A DNA stretch of 64,000 nucleotides from Alphaproteobacteria bacterium (GTDB lineage: Bacteria > Pseudomonadota > Alphaproteobacteria > Geminicoccales > Geminicoccaceae): contig JALSIM010000016.1 in NCBI GenBank assembly GCA_026990035.1, positions 124,001 to 188,000 of the forward strand, given 5' to 3'. The translations under genes were made by a program, and so were the position numbers. The notes below the pieces were generated by a model. That model was not told where the DNA came from, made no database searches, and saw only the letters and a list, made by a program, of their open reading frames with translations. Below, piece after piece: positions 8,677 to 17,465 of the stretch. Position 1 is the first letter of the stretch. Each line of letters opens with the position of its first letter.

Positions 8677-8933
8677 GGCGCGGCGGCGGCCGAACCGGAG
8701 AGACGAGCGGGATTTCCGCGGGGTATCGAGGTCTCGACCGGGGGACCGATCGCGCCGCCTTCGCGACGCATCTTCCACCAATTCCACCAACGGCGATCGG
8801 CGACCTTCCGGTGGCCGTCCGACGCCCGTTCCCGGGTCACCGGAAGGCCGATCCCTTCCGGCCGGCGTCCCTCGATGGCGGCCGATCGTGGCTCCCCCGC
8901 CGCATATCCCGCCGGCTGCGCCGTCTCAGTCAT
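8673..8933 (-). CDS. Small hypothetical ORF between the 138-aa gene and envC
   Basis: This 86-codon frame begins in an ATGACTGA overlap with the preceding gene and ends in an ATGA overlap with envC, exactly bridging the two. I recognise no domain. It is basic, with one tryptophan-rich stretch (RRWWNWWK) in the middle and a low-complexity end. The neat stop-start overlaps at both ends are the only support; in such GC-rich DNA it could be a chance frame, or envC could start upstream within this region. Confidence 0.35.
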   Translation of the reverse strand: MTETAQPAGYAAGEPRSAAIEGRRPEGIGLPVTRERASDGHRKVADRRWWNWWKMRREGGAIGPPVETSIPRGNPARLSGSAAAAP

Positions 8934-9342
8934 CGCCGTCGGTGGTGTGGACGATCTCCAGCCGCAGATCGGGCGGATAATGGAGAACGAGCCCGTCGGC
9001 GAAGCGGAGGTAGCGACAGCCCGAGACGTTCTCGCCGCCGGCGGTGATGTGGGGAACGCTGCGCCCGGTGGCGACGACGGGCTCGCTCGTCACCAGCAGC
9101 ACCACGCCTTCGCTGCCGCCCGGACGAAGCAGGATCTCGCCCGCCTCGTCGGCGATCAGCTCGTCACGATGGAGGACGATGGTGTTCCTGCTCTCGCCCG
9201 GAGATCCCGCCTCCTCGATGGCTTCGACGGCCTCGCGCGCCAGCCGCGCCGAAAGACGGCCACCTCTCCCGGCCGCGGTCGGATCCCGGCGCCCGCGTCG
9301 GACCGACTCCCGACGATCGATGAGACGTACCACAGCCGACAT
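8926..9342 (-). CDS. Hypothetical protein, 138 aa, heading the envC operon
   Basis: I do not recognise this family. The first 45 residues are basic. The rest looks beta-rich, with NTIVLHRDEL, GGSEGVVLLV and a C-terminal FADGLVLHYPPDLRLEIV. No signal peptide or membrane segment is evident. It is co-directional with envC, ctpA, yibQ and rppH, and lies between them and tolC, so it could belong with either the division block or the secretion system. The start is the ATG at 9342. Confidence 0.55.
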   Translation of the reverse strand: MSAVVRLIDRRESVRRGRRDPTAAGRGGRLSARLAREAVEAIEEAGSPGESRNTIVLHRDELIADEAGEILLRPGGSEGVVLLVTSEPVVATGRSVPHITAGGENVSGCRYLRFADGLVLHYPPDLRLEIVHTTDGDD

Positions 9343-9427
9343 GATCCACTCCCCGACGTGCCCGGGCAGGCTGCCCGCGACGTCTCCGCGAGATTGAAGC
9401 GACGGAACAGGGAGTAACAGGACGAGG

Positions 9428-9442
9428 TTAACAAAACCTGAA
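9428..9442. promoter_or_regulatory. CtrA-like half-matching site upstream of the envC operon
   Basis: TTAACAAAACCTGAA fits TTAA-N7-TTAA, the CtrA consensus, at 7 of 8 fixed positions. It lies 86 bases before the ATG at 9342. Whether this organism has CtrA cannot be seen here. Confidence 0.3.
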
Positions 9443-9576
9443 CGGCGGCGATTCGGCGATCGGCGGGCCGTACTCCGGGACCGGCCGACGCCGGCGACCG
9501 GAAGGGACGGCCCCGGACGGTCGGGGCCGGCGCCCTCGCGGGACCAGCCCCGGGATCGACGAGGGAAGCCCGCCGT

Positions 9577-11358
9577 TCAGTTGCGACGGCCGAACAGCGT
9601 CTCCAGGAAGGCGTCGAAACTCTCGTAGCTGGGCGGTGCGTCGGCGCCGGAATCCGTCCCGCGGGCGGCGGGTTCGACGGTCGGGGGCGATGCCTCCACC
9701 GCCACCGTCTCCGCGGGACCGGCCGCCGGCTCGACCGCCGCGGCCCCGCCGCCGGTGAGCGACTGCCAGAAGGCGGCGAAGCTCGGGTATTCGGGCGTAC
9801 TACCGCCGTCGAGGGCGGCGCTGTCGCCTCCCGTACGGACGGGTTCTTCCGGCGGCCGTCCGACATGCGGCGTGATGTCCGCATCCTCCTCCGGCGGCGC
9901 GCCCTCGAGCGGATCGACCAGCGGCCGCGGCGACATGGCCGGATCGACCAGCGGCCGAGACTTCTCTTCGATCCGCTCCGCCGTCGGCTCGTCCTCCGGG
10001 CGCCGCTCGATGTCGAGATGTTCGCGTGGCGGCGCCACATCGAGGCTGTCCAGCAGATCGCCGGTGACCGCCAGCAGGCGGTAGGCGGCGAAGCGCTCGG
10101 TGAATTCGGCGGTGGTCAGGGCCACCCGGGCGAGGAACAGCTCGTTCTCGGCATCCAGCAGATCGAGCAGACCGCGCTGGCCGATTTCGAACTGCGACGC
10201 ATAGGCGTCGCGGGTCCGCCGCTGGGCTTCGGCCTTGCTGCGCAGGGCCACGGTCCGTGCCCGTGCCGTTTCGAGCGCGCTGAAGGAGACCCGCGCCTCC
10301 TCCTCGGCCTTGCGGCGGCTCGTGGCGAGCACGGCGCGGGCCTCGTTGAGGCGGTGGAAGGCCTCCCGCTCGCGGGCGATATCGGCTCCGCCGCGGAACA
10401 GGTTGTAGCGGAGAACCAGCATCGCCGCCTGCTGATCGCTCGTCCGGCTGATGCCGTCGGCACCGTCGGCGAAGCCGGCCCGGAGCTCCGCTTCGAGCCG
10501 CGGGTAGTAACCGGCGCGCGCTTTCTTCAGCTCGGCGGCCGCCACGTCGACGTCGACGGCGGCGATCAGCACCGAGGGGTTGGACACCGAGGCCCGTTCG
10601 GCCGCCTCCTCGGAACTGGCCGGCAGACCGGCCGTCGGCGGCTTGCCGATCACCAGATTGTCGGCCTCGATCCCGGCCACCCGCGCGTAGGCGGCGCGGG
10701 CTTCGGCGAGGCGTCCGCGGGCGGTGGCGAGATTGGCCCGGGCCTCGGCGAGGCGGGCCTCGGTCTGGCGCACATCGGCGATGTCGCCGCGGCCTTCCTG
10801 CTCGAGGCGCCGCACCTTGGCGAGGATCCGCTCGTGTTCGGCGACGTTCTGCTCGTTCAGCTCGAGGATGCGGCTCCGCCGGAGCACTTCGAGATGGGCC
10901 TCGACGGCGTCCAGGGCGATGAATTCGGCGGTCTCCTCGACCCGCCGCGCGGCACTGTCCACCCGCGCCCGCTGGCGCTCGATCTCGCCCTGGGTTTCGA
11001 AACCGTCGAACAGGAGCTGCGAGAGACGCAGTTCGGCCTCCGAGCGGAACAGGATCTCGGAATCGTCGCCGCTGAGCGGATCCCGGGTGTTGCTGTTGCG
11101 GGAACGTTCCGGCCCGGCCGCGGCCCGCAGATCCACCGACGGCAACCAGCGGGCCCGCGCCTGACGCAGTTCCTGGTCGACCGCCCGCCGATCGGCGCGC
11201 ACCTGCTCGAGCTCGGGGTTCGTTTCGAGAGCCGCCCGTACCGTGTCCACGATCGACCCCGCCTGCGCCCCGGCATCGGTGGCGAAGATCGCGGCCGAAA
11301 CGAGCAGGGAAGGAATCAGCCACCGCAGCGGTGCCGCCAAACCGGATTTCTTGCCCAT
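9577..11358 (-). CDS. TolC-family outer membrane channel of a type I secretion system
   Basis: After a signal peptide (cleavage probably near DAGAQA), residues 35-440 carry the two TolC repeats, with LRLSQLLFDGFETQGEIER and the second-half counterpart LVLRYNLFRGGADIAREREA. The protein makes the outer membrane and periplasmic duct for one-step export. It diverges from the ABC exporter and adaptor genes, so the three form one system. Residues from about 445 to 593 are an unusual acidic, proline-rich tail with a twice-used RPLVDP element and two similar motifs, YPSFAAFWQSLTG and YESFDAFLETLFG. Typical TolC homologues are 430-500 residues. Confidence 0.9.
   Translation of the reverse strand: MGKKSGLAAPLRWLIPSLLVSAAIFATDAGAQAGSIVDTVRAALETNPELEQVRADRRAVDQELRQARARWLPSVDLRAAAGPERSRNSNTRDPLSGDDSEILFRSEAELRLSQLLFDGFETQGEIERQRARVDSAARRVEETAEFIALDAVEAHLEVLRRSRILELNEQNVAEHERILAKVRRLEQEGRGDIADVRQTEARLAEARANLATARGRLAEARAAYARVAGIEADNLVIGKPPTAGLPASSEEAAERASVSNPSVLIAAVDVDVAAAELKKARAGYYPRLEAELRAGFADGADGISRTSDQQAAMLVLRYNLFRGGADIAREREAFHRLNEARAVLATSRRKAEEEARVSFSALETARARTVALRSKAEAQRRTRDAYASQFEIGQRGLLDLLDAENELFLARVALTTAEFTERFAAYRLLAVTGDLLDSLDVAPPREHLDIERRPEDEPTAERIEEKSRPLVDPAMSPRPLVDPLEGAPPEEDADITPHVGRPPEEPVRTGGDSAALDGGSTPEYPSFAAFWQSLTGGGAAAVEPAAGPAETVAVEASPPTVEPAARGTDSGADAPPSYESFDAFLETLFGRRN
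9911..9957. repeat. 17-bp direct repeat inside the tolC tail
   Basis: GGATCGACCAGCGGCCG occurs at 9911-9927 and 9941-9957. The 30-base period keeps the reading frame and encodes the repeated RPLVDP element of the TolC C-terminal tail, suggesting a small in-frame duplication. Confidence 0.75.
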
Positions 11359-11634
11359 CTTCCCGTCCGTCAGTTGCGAGAGGAGGCCGGCTTACCCGTC
11401 GGAAACTCTTCGGAAAAGCAGGATCGCTGATATCTCTTGCCTCCGGGAGCGTCAATGGCGCTCCCCGCCACCGGCCGCCGGGTACCGGACTGTGTTGTTT
11501 TTTTGCTGCGGCGGCGGCCGCGCTTGTCCCGCGACCGCCGGACATGCAAAATTGTTAACCAATCTGGGGCATAACCCGTCACCGGTACTCCGCGACCCGG
11601 AGGGCGCGGGCGACAACCTCGTTGGAGCGGGACA
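11359..11634. other. Divergent promoter region between tolC and the ABC exporter
   Basis: This 276-base region separates the two arms of the secretion locus. It has a T7 run near 11500 and a locally AT-rich patch, AAAATTGTTAACCAATC (about 11547-11563), unusual for this genome. I see no gene in it. No confident promoter boxes could be assigned. Confidence 0.5.
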
Positions 11635-13857
11635 TTGGACGAAGCGAGGGCAAGCAGCGTGCCGGCGACCGCCGAAGCCCGGACGGAGGCGGATTCCGCG
11701 CCCCCCCGAGAACCGCAGGGCGGGGCGGTTGCGCCGCCCCGCGAGGTGTCGGACCCGCTGGCGGAAAGCCTGGCCTTGCTCGCCCGGCTCCTGGAACGGC
11801 CGGTGTCGCCGACCGCCCTCACCGCCGGTCTGCCGCTCCCGGAAGGGCGGCTGACGCCGGCGCTGTGCGTGCGCGCGGCCTCCCGGGCGGGACTGGCGGC
11901 GCGGCTGATCCGGCGGCCCTTGGCCGAGCTCGGCGAGACGCTGGCTCCCTGCATCCTCCTGCTCACCGACGGCGGGGCCTGCGTCCTCCTGGGGCGCACC
12001 GCCGATGGCGCCTATCGGATAGCCTTGCCGGAGGCCGACGGGGGCGAAGACAGGATCGCCGCCGAGCGGCTGGAGGCGCGCTATCTCGGCCATGCCATCG
12101 TCGCCCGGCCCCGGATCGGCGCCGATCCGCGGGAACGCGATCTGATCGAGGATCGGGGCGGACACTGGTTCTGGTCGGTGCTGCTGCGCCAGTGGCCGAT
12201 CTACGGTGAGGTGGCGCTGGCGGCGCTGCTGGTCAATCTGTTCGCCCTGGCGAGCCCGCTGTTCATCATGAACGTCTACGATCGGGTGGTTCCCAACCGG
12301 GCGATCGAAACCCTCTGGGTGCTGGCGATCGGTGCCGTCACCGTGTTCGGGTTCGATTTTCTTCTGCGGACCCTGCGCGGTTACTTCGTCGACAGCGCCG
12401 GCAAGGTCGCGGACATCCGTCTCGCCTCGCGCATCTTCGAGCACGTCCTGGGAATCCGCATGGCCAGCCGGCCGGCGTCTTCGGGTGTCTTCGCCAATCA
12501 TCTGCGCGAATTCGAGTCCCTGCGCGACTTCTTCGCCTCGGCCTCGATCACCGCCCTCGTCGACCTGCCCTTCGTCTTCTTCTTCATCGGCATCATCTGG
12601 CTGATCGGCGGCCCGGTGGCGATCGTCCCGGCGGTGGCGGTGCCGCTGGTGCTGGCGATCGGTCTCCTCGCCCAGATCCCGCTCGACCGCATGATCCGCC
12701 GGACCTTCCGGGAAGCGGCCCTGAAACACGGCATCCTGGTGGAGGCCATCAACGGGCTGGAGACCATCAAGGCGATCGGTGCCGAGGGGCGGATGCAGCA
12801 CGACTGGGAGCGGTACGTCGCCGCCACCGCCGTGTCCAGCGCCCGCGCCCGGCTGCTGTCGGCGATCACCGTCAATTCGGCCGCGCTCGCCGCCAACATG
12901 ACCACGGTCGGAGTGGTGGTGGTCGGGGTCTATCTGATCGCCGCCGGCGAGCTCACCGTCGGGGCGCTGGTCGCCTGCACGATCATCGCCGGGCGGGCGA
13001 TGGCGCCCCTCGGTCAGGTGGCCGGCGTCCTCGCCCGCTTCCATCAGGCCCGTACCGCCTACCGGACGCTGAGCGAGGTCATGCGGCTGCCCGCCGAGCG
13101 GCCGCCCGGGAAGCGCTTCGTCCACCGGCCGGTGCTCGACGGCACCATCGAGTTCCGCCAGGTGGTCTTTTCCTATCCCGGCCAGAAACAGGCGGCGCTG
13201 GAGGGGGTGTCCTTCCGCATCGCCCGGGGCGAGCGGGTGGGGCTGATCGGACGCGTGGGATCCGGCAAGACCACGGTCGGGAAACTCGTTCTCGGGCTCT
13301 ACGAGCCGGAGCGCGGGGCGGTGCTGATCGACGGCATCGACATCCGCCAGATCGACCCGGCCGATCTGCGCCGCAACATCGGCGCCGTCCTCCAGGACGT
13401 CTGCCTGTTCCGCGGCTCCCTGCGCGACAACATCGCCCTCGGCGCCAGCCATGTCGACGATGCGGCGATCATCCGCGCCGCCCGGATCGCCGGCGTGGAC
13501 GGTTTCGCCAACCGCCATCCCCTGGGCTACGACATGCCGATCGGCGAGCGCGGCGAGGCGCTCTCGGGCGGCCAGCGCCAGGCGGTGGCCCTCGCCCGTG
13601 CGCTGCTTCTCGATCCGCCGATCCTGCTCCTCGACGAGCCGACGAGCGCCATGGACACCCTCGCCGAGGACCAGCTCAAGAAGCGTCTCATGCCGGTACT
13701 GCAGGGCAGGACGGTGCTGCTGGTCACCCATCGCGGCTCGCTCCTGAGCCTCGTCGATCGCCTGATCGTCATGGACGAAGGGCGGGTGGTCGCCGACGGG
13801 CCCCGGGACCGGGTGCTCGATGCGCTGGCCAAGGGCCGCATCCGGAGGGCCTCCTGA
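11635..13857 (+). CDS. Type I secretion ABC permease/ATPase, LapB-like with C39-like domain
   Basis: This 740-residue inner membrane exporter energises T1SS. Residues about 40-165 form a C39-peptidase-like domain; I see no catalytic-cysteine signature, so it probably docks substrate rather than cutting it. Residues 180-470 hold the transmembrane domain (LVNLFALASPLFIMNVYDRVVPN is diagnostic of the LapB type). Residues 500-735 hold the ATPase with Walker A GRVGSGKTTVGK, signature LSGGQRQAVALARA and Walker [13 protein letters not shown]. The start is a TTG at 11635 with GGAG upstream; a GTG at 11659 is an alternative. The HlyD gene follows by one base. Confidence 0.93.
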   Translation: MDEARASSVPATAEARTEADSAPPREPQGGAVAPPREVSDPLAESLALLARLLERPVSPTALTAGLPLPEGRLTPALCVRAASRAGLAARLIRRPLAELGETLAPCILLLTDGGACVLLGRTADGAYRIALPEADGGEDRIAAERLEARYLGHAIVARPRIGADPRERDLIEDRGGHWFWSVLLRQWPIYGEVALAALLVNLFALASPLFIMNVYDRVVPNRAIETLWVLAIGAVTVFGFDFLLRTLRGYFVDSAGKVADIRLASRIFEHVLGIRMASRPASSGVFANHLREFESLRDFFASASITALVDLPFVFFFIGIIWLIGGPVAIVPAVAVPLVLAIGLLAQIPLDRMIRRTFREAALKHGILVEAINGLETIKAIGAEGRMQHDWERYVAATAVSSARARLLSAITVNSAALAANMTTVGVVVVGVYLIAAGELTVGALVACTIIAGRAMAPLGQVAGVLARFHQARTAYRTLSEVMRLPAERPPGKRFVHRPVLDGTIEFRQVVFSYPGQKQAALEGVSFRIARGERVGLIGRVGSGKTTVGKLVLGLYEPERGAVLIDGIDIRQIDPADLRRNIGAVLQDVCLFRGSLRDNIALGASHVDDAAIIRAARIAGVDGFANRHPLGYDMPIGERGEALSGGQRQAVALARALLLDPPILLLDEPTSAMDTLAEDQLKKRLMPVLQGRTVLLVTHRGSLLSLVDRLIVMDEGRVVADGPRDRVLDALAKGRIRRAS

Positions 13858-13858
13858 C

Positions 13859-15196
13859 ATGTGGCGTCGTTCCATCCCGAACCCCGCCGGCGGCAGCCGC
13901 TGGCCGGCCGCCGCCCTGGTCGATCCCGAGGATCTGCGCCCCCGGGGCCTCGGCCATGTGCTGCTGTTCACCATCGCCGTCTTCTTCCTGGTGTTCCTCG
14001 CCTGGGCCTCCTGGGCGAGTCTCGAGGAGGTGACCCGCGGCGCCGGACGCGTCATTCCCTCACGGCAGGTCCAGGTGATCCAGCATCTGGAGGGGGGCAT
14101 CGTTTCCGAGATCCTGGTTTCGGAAGGCGACACGGTCGAGGAAGGCCAGGTGCTGATGCGCATCGACAACGTCCGCGCCGCCAGCGACTATCGGGAGAAG
14201 CGGGCACGCTATCTCGGGGTGCTGGCGGCGATCGCCCGCCTCGAGGCGGAGATCGAGGAAAAGGCGATCACGTTCCCGCCAGAGGTGCTGGCCGAGGCGC
14301 GGGAGGTGGCGGAAAGCGAGGTGGCGCTCTTCAATTCGCGTCAGGAGAAGCTCCAGACCGACCTCGAGATCCTGCGCCGGCAGGCGGAGCAGCGGGAACG
14401 GGAGCTCGCGGAGCTGGAGAGCCGTCTCGCACAGGCGCGGGAATCCCATCGTCTCGTGAAGGAGGAGCTCGATCTCACGCGGCGACTCGCCAGGCAGCGG
14501 CTGGTCTCGAAGACGGACCTCCTGCGTCTCGAGCGGCAGGCCAACGATCTCGAGGGCGAGATCGAGCAGACCCGGCTCGCCATCACCCGGGTCGAGAGCG
14601 CGGTGCGCGAGGCCTACCAGCGGATCGAGAACGCCTATTCGAAGTTCCGCTCCGACGCCCTGCGCGAGCTCAGCAACCTGCAGAGCGAACTCGCCGGTCT
14701 CGAACAGATCGTGCTCGCCGGCGAGGATCGGGTGCGGCGCACCGAGCTGCGCTCGCCGGTACGGGGCATCGTCAAGAAGATCTACATCAATACCCGCGGC
14801 GGGGTGGTGGCGCCCGGCGAACGTCTGATCGAGGTGGTGCCGCTCGAGGACACGCTCCTGATCGAGGCCAACATCCGTCCCGCCGACATCGCCTTCATCC
14901 GTCCCGGCCAGGCGGCCACCGTCAAGATCACCGCCTACGACTATGCGATCTACGGGGGCCTCGACGGCCGGGTCGAGCACATCTCCGCCGACACCATCAC
15001 CGACGATCGGGGCGAGAGCTTCTATCTCATCCGGGTGCGCACCGACCGCAACTATCTGGGCACCGAGGAGGAGCCGCTCGCGATCATTCCCGGGATGACC
15101 GCGGAAGTGGACATTCTGACCGGTCGCAAGACGGTCCTCGACTATCTGCTGAAGCCGGTCCTCGAGGCCCGCTACAACGCGCTGCGCGAACGCTGA
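13859..15196 (+). CDS. HlyD-family membrane fusion protein of the type I secretion system
   Basis: The 445-residue adaptor has one membrane segment (about residues 35-58), a split lipoyl domain (VIQHLEGGIVSEILVSEGDTV and later LRSPVRGIVKKIYINT), a long coiled coil (about 120-280) and a C-terminal beta-barrel near PGQAATVKITAYDY. It bridges the ABC exporter and TolC across the periplasm. The ATG at 13859 is preceded by GGAGGG (13844-13849) inside the exporter gene. No adhesin, RTX protein, LapG or LapD gene lies nearby, so the cargo is unknown. Confidence 0.94.
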   Translation: MWRRSIPNPAGGSRWPAAALVDPEDLRPRGLGHVLLFTIAVFFLVFLAWASWASLEEVTRGAGRVIPSRQVQVIQHLEGGIVSEILVSEGDTVEEGQVLMRIDNVRAASDYREKRARYLGVLAAIARLEAEIEEKAITFPPEVLAEAREVAESEVALFNSRQEKLQTDLEILRRQAEQRERELAELESRLAQARESHRLVKEELDLTRRLARQRLVSKTDLLRLERQANDLEGEIEQTRLAITRVESAVREAYQRIENAYSKFRSDALRELSNLQSELAGLEQIVLAGEDRVRRTELRSPVRGIVKKIYINTRGGVVAPGERLIEVVPLEDTLLIEANIRPADIAFIRPGQAATVKITAYDYAIYGGLDGRVEHISADTITDDRGESFYLIRVRTDRNYLGTEEEPLAIIPGMTAEVDILTGRKTVLDYLLKPVLEARYNALRER

Positions 15197-15211
15197 GACG
15201 CGCCGGTGCCC

Positions 15212-16216
15212 TCAGCCGCTGGTCGCGGTCGCGAGGGCCGGATCGACGGCGATCACGAGCTTGCCGCCGGCCCGGCGCTCCTCCAGTCGGGCGACGGCCT
15301 CGGCGGTGCGCTCGAAGGGCACCACTTCCGGTGCGGGCGGATGGACGACGCCCCTTTGGAGCCAGTCGAGCAGGACCCGGAAGCCGGCGCGCAGCCGCTC
15401 GGGATCCCGCCCTCGGTAGCTGCCCCAGTAGAAGCCGATCGCCGCCGCGTTCTTGACCAGCAGGTGGTTGGCCGGGATCTGCGGGATCCGGCCGGAGGCG
15501 AAGCCGATGATCAGAATGCGGCCTTCCCAGGCCACCGTCCGTCGACAGACCTCGAACATCGCCCCGCCCACCGGATCGAAGGCCACATCGACGCCCTGGC
15601 CGCCGGTCAGTTCGCGGATCCGCTCGACGAGATCCGGCGCTTCGCTGTCCAGTACCTCTGCGGCACCTCGGGCGAGAATCTGTTCACGGACGCCGCCGCC
15701 GCGGGCGGTGGCGATCACCCGAGCGCCGAGGGCCCGGCCGCAGGCGACGGCGGCGAGTCCGGTGCCACCCGAGGCGCCGTGGACGAGCAGCGTCTCGCCG
15801 GCCGACAGGCCGGCCCGCCAGACGAGCGCCCCGTAGGCGGTGCCCCAGGCGATGGGAAGGCCGGCGGCGAGGCGGAGATCAACGCCTTCCGGCAGGGGCA
15901 CCACATCGTCGATCCGGGCGATGGCGTATTCGGCGAAGGCACCGTGATCGACCATCGCCATCACCGGTCGGCCGGGTTCCAGCCCGTCGACGGCGGCCCC
16001 GCAGGCATCCACGGTGCCCGCCAGTTCGAGGCCGGGGACGAAGGGCAACGGCGGCCGTTCCTGGTAGCGGCCGCGGACCATCAGCGCATCGGCGAAGTTG
16101 ACACCGGCGGCGCCGACGCGGATCCGGATCTGGCAGGCCCCCGGCCGGGGCGGTTCCCGCTCCCCGAGGACGAGGGCTCCGGGGCCTGCGAGTTCGTGGC
16201 AGAGGATGGCACGCAC
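15212..16216 (-). CDS. NADPH:quinone oxidoreductase family (MDR, zinc-free type)
   Basis: This is a 334-residue medium-chain dehydrogenase/reductase. It has a GroES-like N-terminal half with AAGVNFADALMVRGRYQ and a Rossmann half starting LLVHGASGGTGLAAVACGRALGA, the quinone reductase dinucleotide motif. The structural and catalytic zinc ligands of alcohol dehydrogenases are absent. It is probably cytoplasmic; the substrate is not predictable. The start is a GTG at 16216. It is divergent from the RNA methylase and converges on the HlyD gene with only 15 bases between ends. Confidence 0.88.
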   Translation of the reverse strand: MRAILCHELAGPGALVLGEREPPRPGACQIRIRVGAAGVNFADALMVRGRYQERPPLPFVPGLELAGTVDACGAAVDGLEPGRPVMAMVDHGAFAEYAIARIDDVVPLPEGVDLRLAAGLPIAWGTAYGALVWRAGLSAGETLLVHGASGGTGLAAVACGRALGARVIATARGGGVREQILARGAAEVLDSEAPDLVERIRELTGGQGVDVAFDPVGGAMFEVCRRTVAWEGRILIIGFASGRIPQIPANHLLVKNAAAIGFYWGSYRGRDPERLRAGFRVLLDWLQRGVVHPPAPEVVPFERTAEAVARLEERRAGGKLVIAVDPALATATSG

Positions 16217-16310
16217 GGTTCGAGCTCACCATATGGCGATGGACGGCGGCGCCTCCGGCGGCCGCATCGGGACGGAGGGCAGCGGGTTGCACGACCGGGA
16301 CACGACGCGG

Positions 16311-16850
16311 ATGCGCGGCTATTTCGGCATCGGTGCGGAAGGTATAAGCAAGGCGATGAACCTCGGCAATCTGGTGCGTTCCGCCCATGCCTTCGGGGCG
16401 AGTTTCCTGTTCCTCGTGGACGCCTGGTACACCGCCCGCGCGGCCCGATCGGACACCTCCAGGGCGGAAGGTCATCTGCCAGTTTACGAGTTCCCTTCGG
16501 TGGCGGCCATGACCCTGCCGCGCGGTTGCCGGCTGGTCGGAGTCGAGCTGGTCGAGGAGGCGGTTCCGCTGCCCAGTTTCCGCCATCCGCTGCAGGCCGC
16601 CTACGTGTTCGGTCCGGAACGCGGCAGTCTCTCGCCGGCGATGCTGGAGCGCTGCGATTTCCTGGTCAGGATCCCGACCCGCTTCTGCATCAATCTCGGG
16701 GTCGCCGGGGCGATCGTCATGTACGATCGGATGCTCAGTCTCGGCCGTTTCGCCGAACGTCCGGTGCGGACCGGGGGGCCCACCGAACCCCCGCCTCCCC
16801 ATGTGCACGGCAGGCCGCTGCTGCGACCGCCCGACCCACGGCGAAGTTGA
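16311..16850 (+). CDS. TrmH/SpoU-family RNA 2'-O-methyltransferase
   Basis: This SPOUT methylase shows the family N-terminus MRGYFGIGAEGISKAMNLGN, motif 2 in YVFGPERGSLSPAMLERCD, and motif 3 in IPTRFCINLGVAGAIVMYDR, the trefoil-knot SAM site. The RNA target (tRNA or rRNA) cannot be read from sequence. I chose the ATG at 16311 because it matches the family start and leaves room for divergent promoters; an in-frame ATG at 16233 would put the start only 16 bases from the oxidoreductase start. The last 20-odd residues are a Pro/Arg-rich tail. Confidence 0.85.
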   Translation: MRGYFGIGAEGISKAMNLGNLVRSAHAFGASFLFLVDAWYTARAARSDTSRAEGHLPVYEFPSVAAMTLPRGCRLVGVELVEEAVPLPSFRHPLQAAYVFGPERGSLSPAMLERCDFLVRIPTRFCINLGVAGAIVMYDRMLSLGRFAERPVRTGGPTEPPPPHVHGRPLLRPPDPRRS

Positions 16851-16924
16851 TCCCTTCCGGAAGTGCGCTATCGTCCCTGTTGTCGGAAAGCCCACCCGAT
16901 TCGCGCGAAAGGATGGATCCCCGA

Positions 16925-17446
16925 ATGAGACCACGATGGATGCCCGTCGTCCTGCTGCTCCTGTCGGCGGGGCTCCTGCCCGTCGCCGACGCCCGTGCCC
17001 AGTCGCCCGAGCTCGAGGGCACCTATCGCGACTGGAATCTCTTCACCTACAAGGACAAGAGCGGGCGGGTCTGCTACATCGCCAGCGAGCCGCAGAAGAT
17101 GGAGGGCGATTATTCCAAGCGCGGTCCGGCGGCGGTCCTGGTGGCCAAGTTCCCGATCAAGCCGCCCAACATCCAGGTCAGCGTCCAGGCGGGATATCCC
17201 TACAAGAAGAACAGCACGGTGACGATGAAGATCGACAAGAAGAGCTATTCGCTCTTCACCGACGGGGAAAACGCCTTCGCCCGCACCGCGCAGGAGGACA
17301 AGCGGATCATCGAGGCGATGAAGAAGGGCCGGAGGATGACGGTGCGCGGCACCTCCCGCAAGGGCACCTATTCCCTCGACACCTATTCGTTGATGGGTTT
17401 CACCAAGGCCTATCGGGCCATGCTCGATGCCTGCAAGAAGAAATGA
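16925..17446 (+). CDS. Invasion-associated locus B (IalB) family protein
   Basis: This 173-residue secreted protein has a signal peptide ending near ADARAQ. The mature part carries the IalB-like features: [19 protein letters not shown] near the start, then [19 protein letters not shown], and a final cysteine close to the C-terminus (LDACKKK) that may pair with the first. The family is common and functionally vague in alphaproteobacteria; the name comes from Bartonella and does not imply invasion here. AAAGGA at about 16908-16913 suits the ATG at 16925. rlmN starts 19 bases downstream. Confidence 0.85.
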   Translation: MRPRWMPVVLLLLSAGLLPVADARAQSPELEGTYRDWNLFTYKDKSGRVCYIASEPQKMEGDYSKRGPAAVLVAKFPIKPPNIQVSVQAGYPYKKNSTVTMKIDKKSYSLFTDGENAFARTAQEDKRIIEAMKKGRRMTVRGTSRKGTYSLDTYSLMGFTKAYRAMLDACKKK

Positions 17447-17465
17447 GGGAGGGCGCAGCGGGCCG

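Noticed and set aside
7507-9417. A 636-codon plus-strand frame across envC and upstream genes
   Set aside because: Shadow frame; the EnvC coiled coil and LytM domain read on the other strand.
11488-11506. T-rich run that looks like a terminator
   Set aside because: It lies between divergent genes, so no transcript would end there, and no strong stem precedes it.
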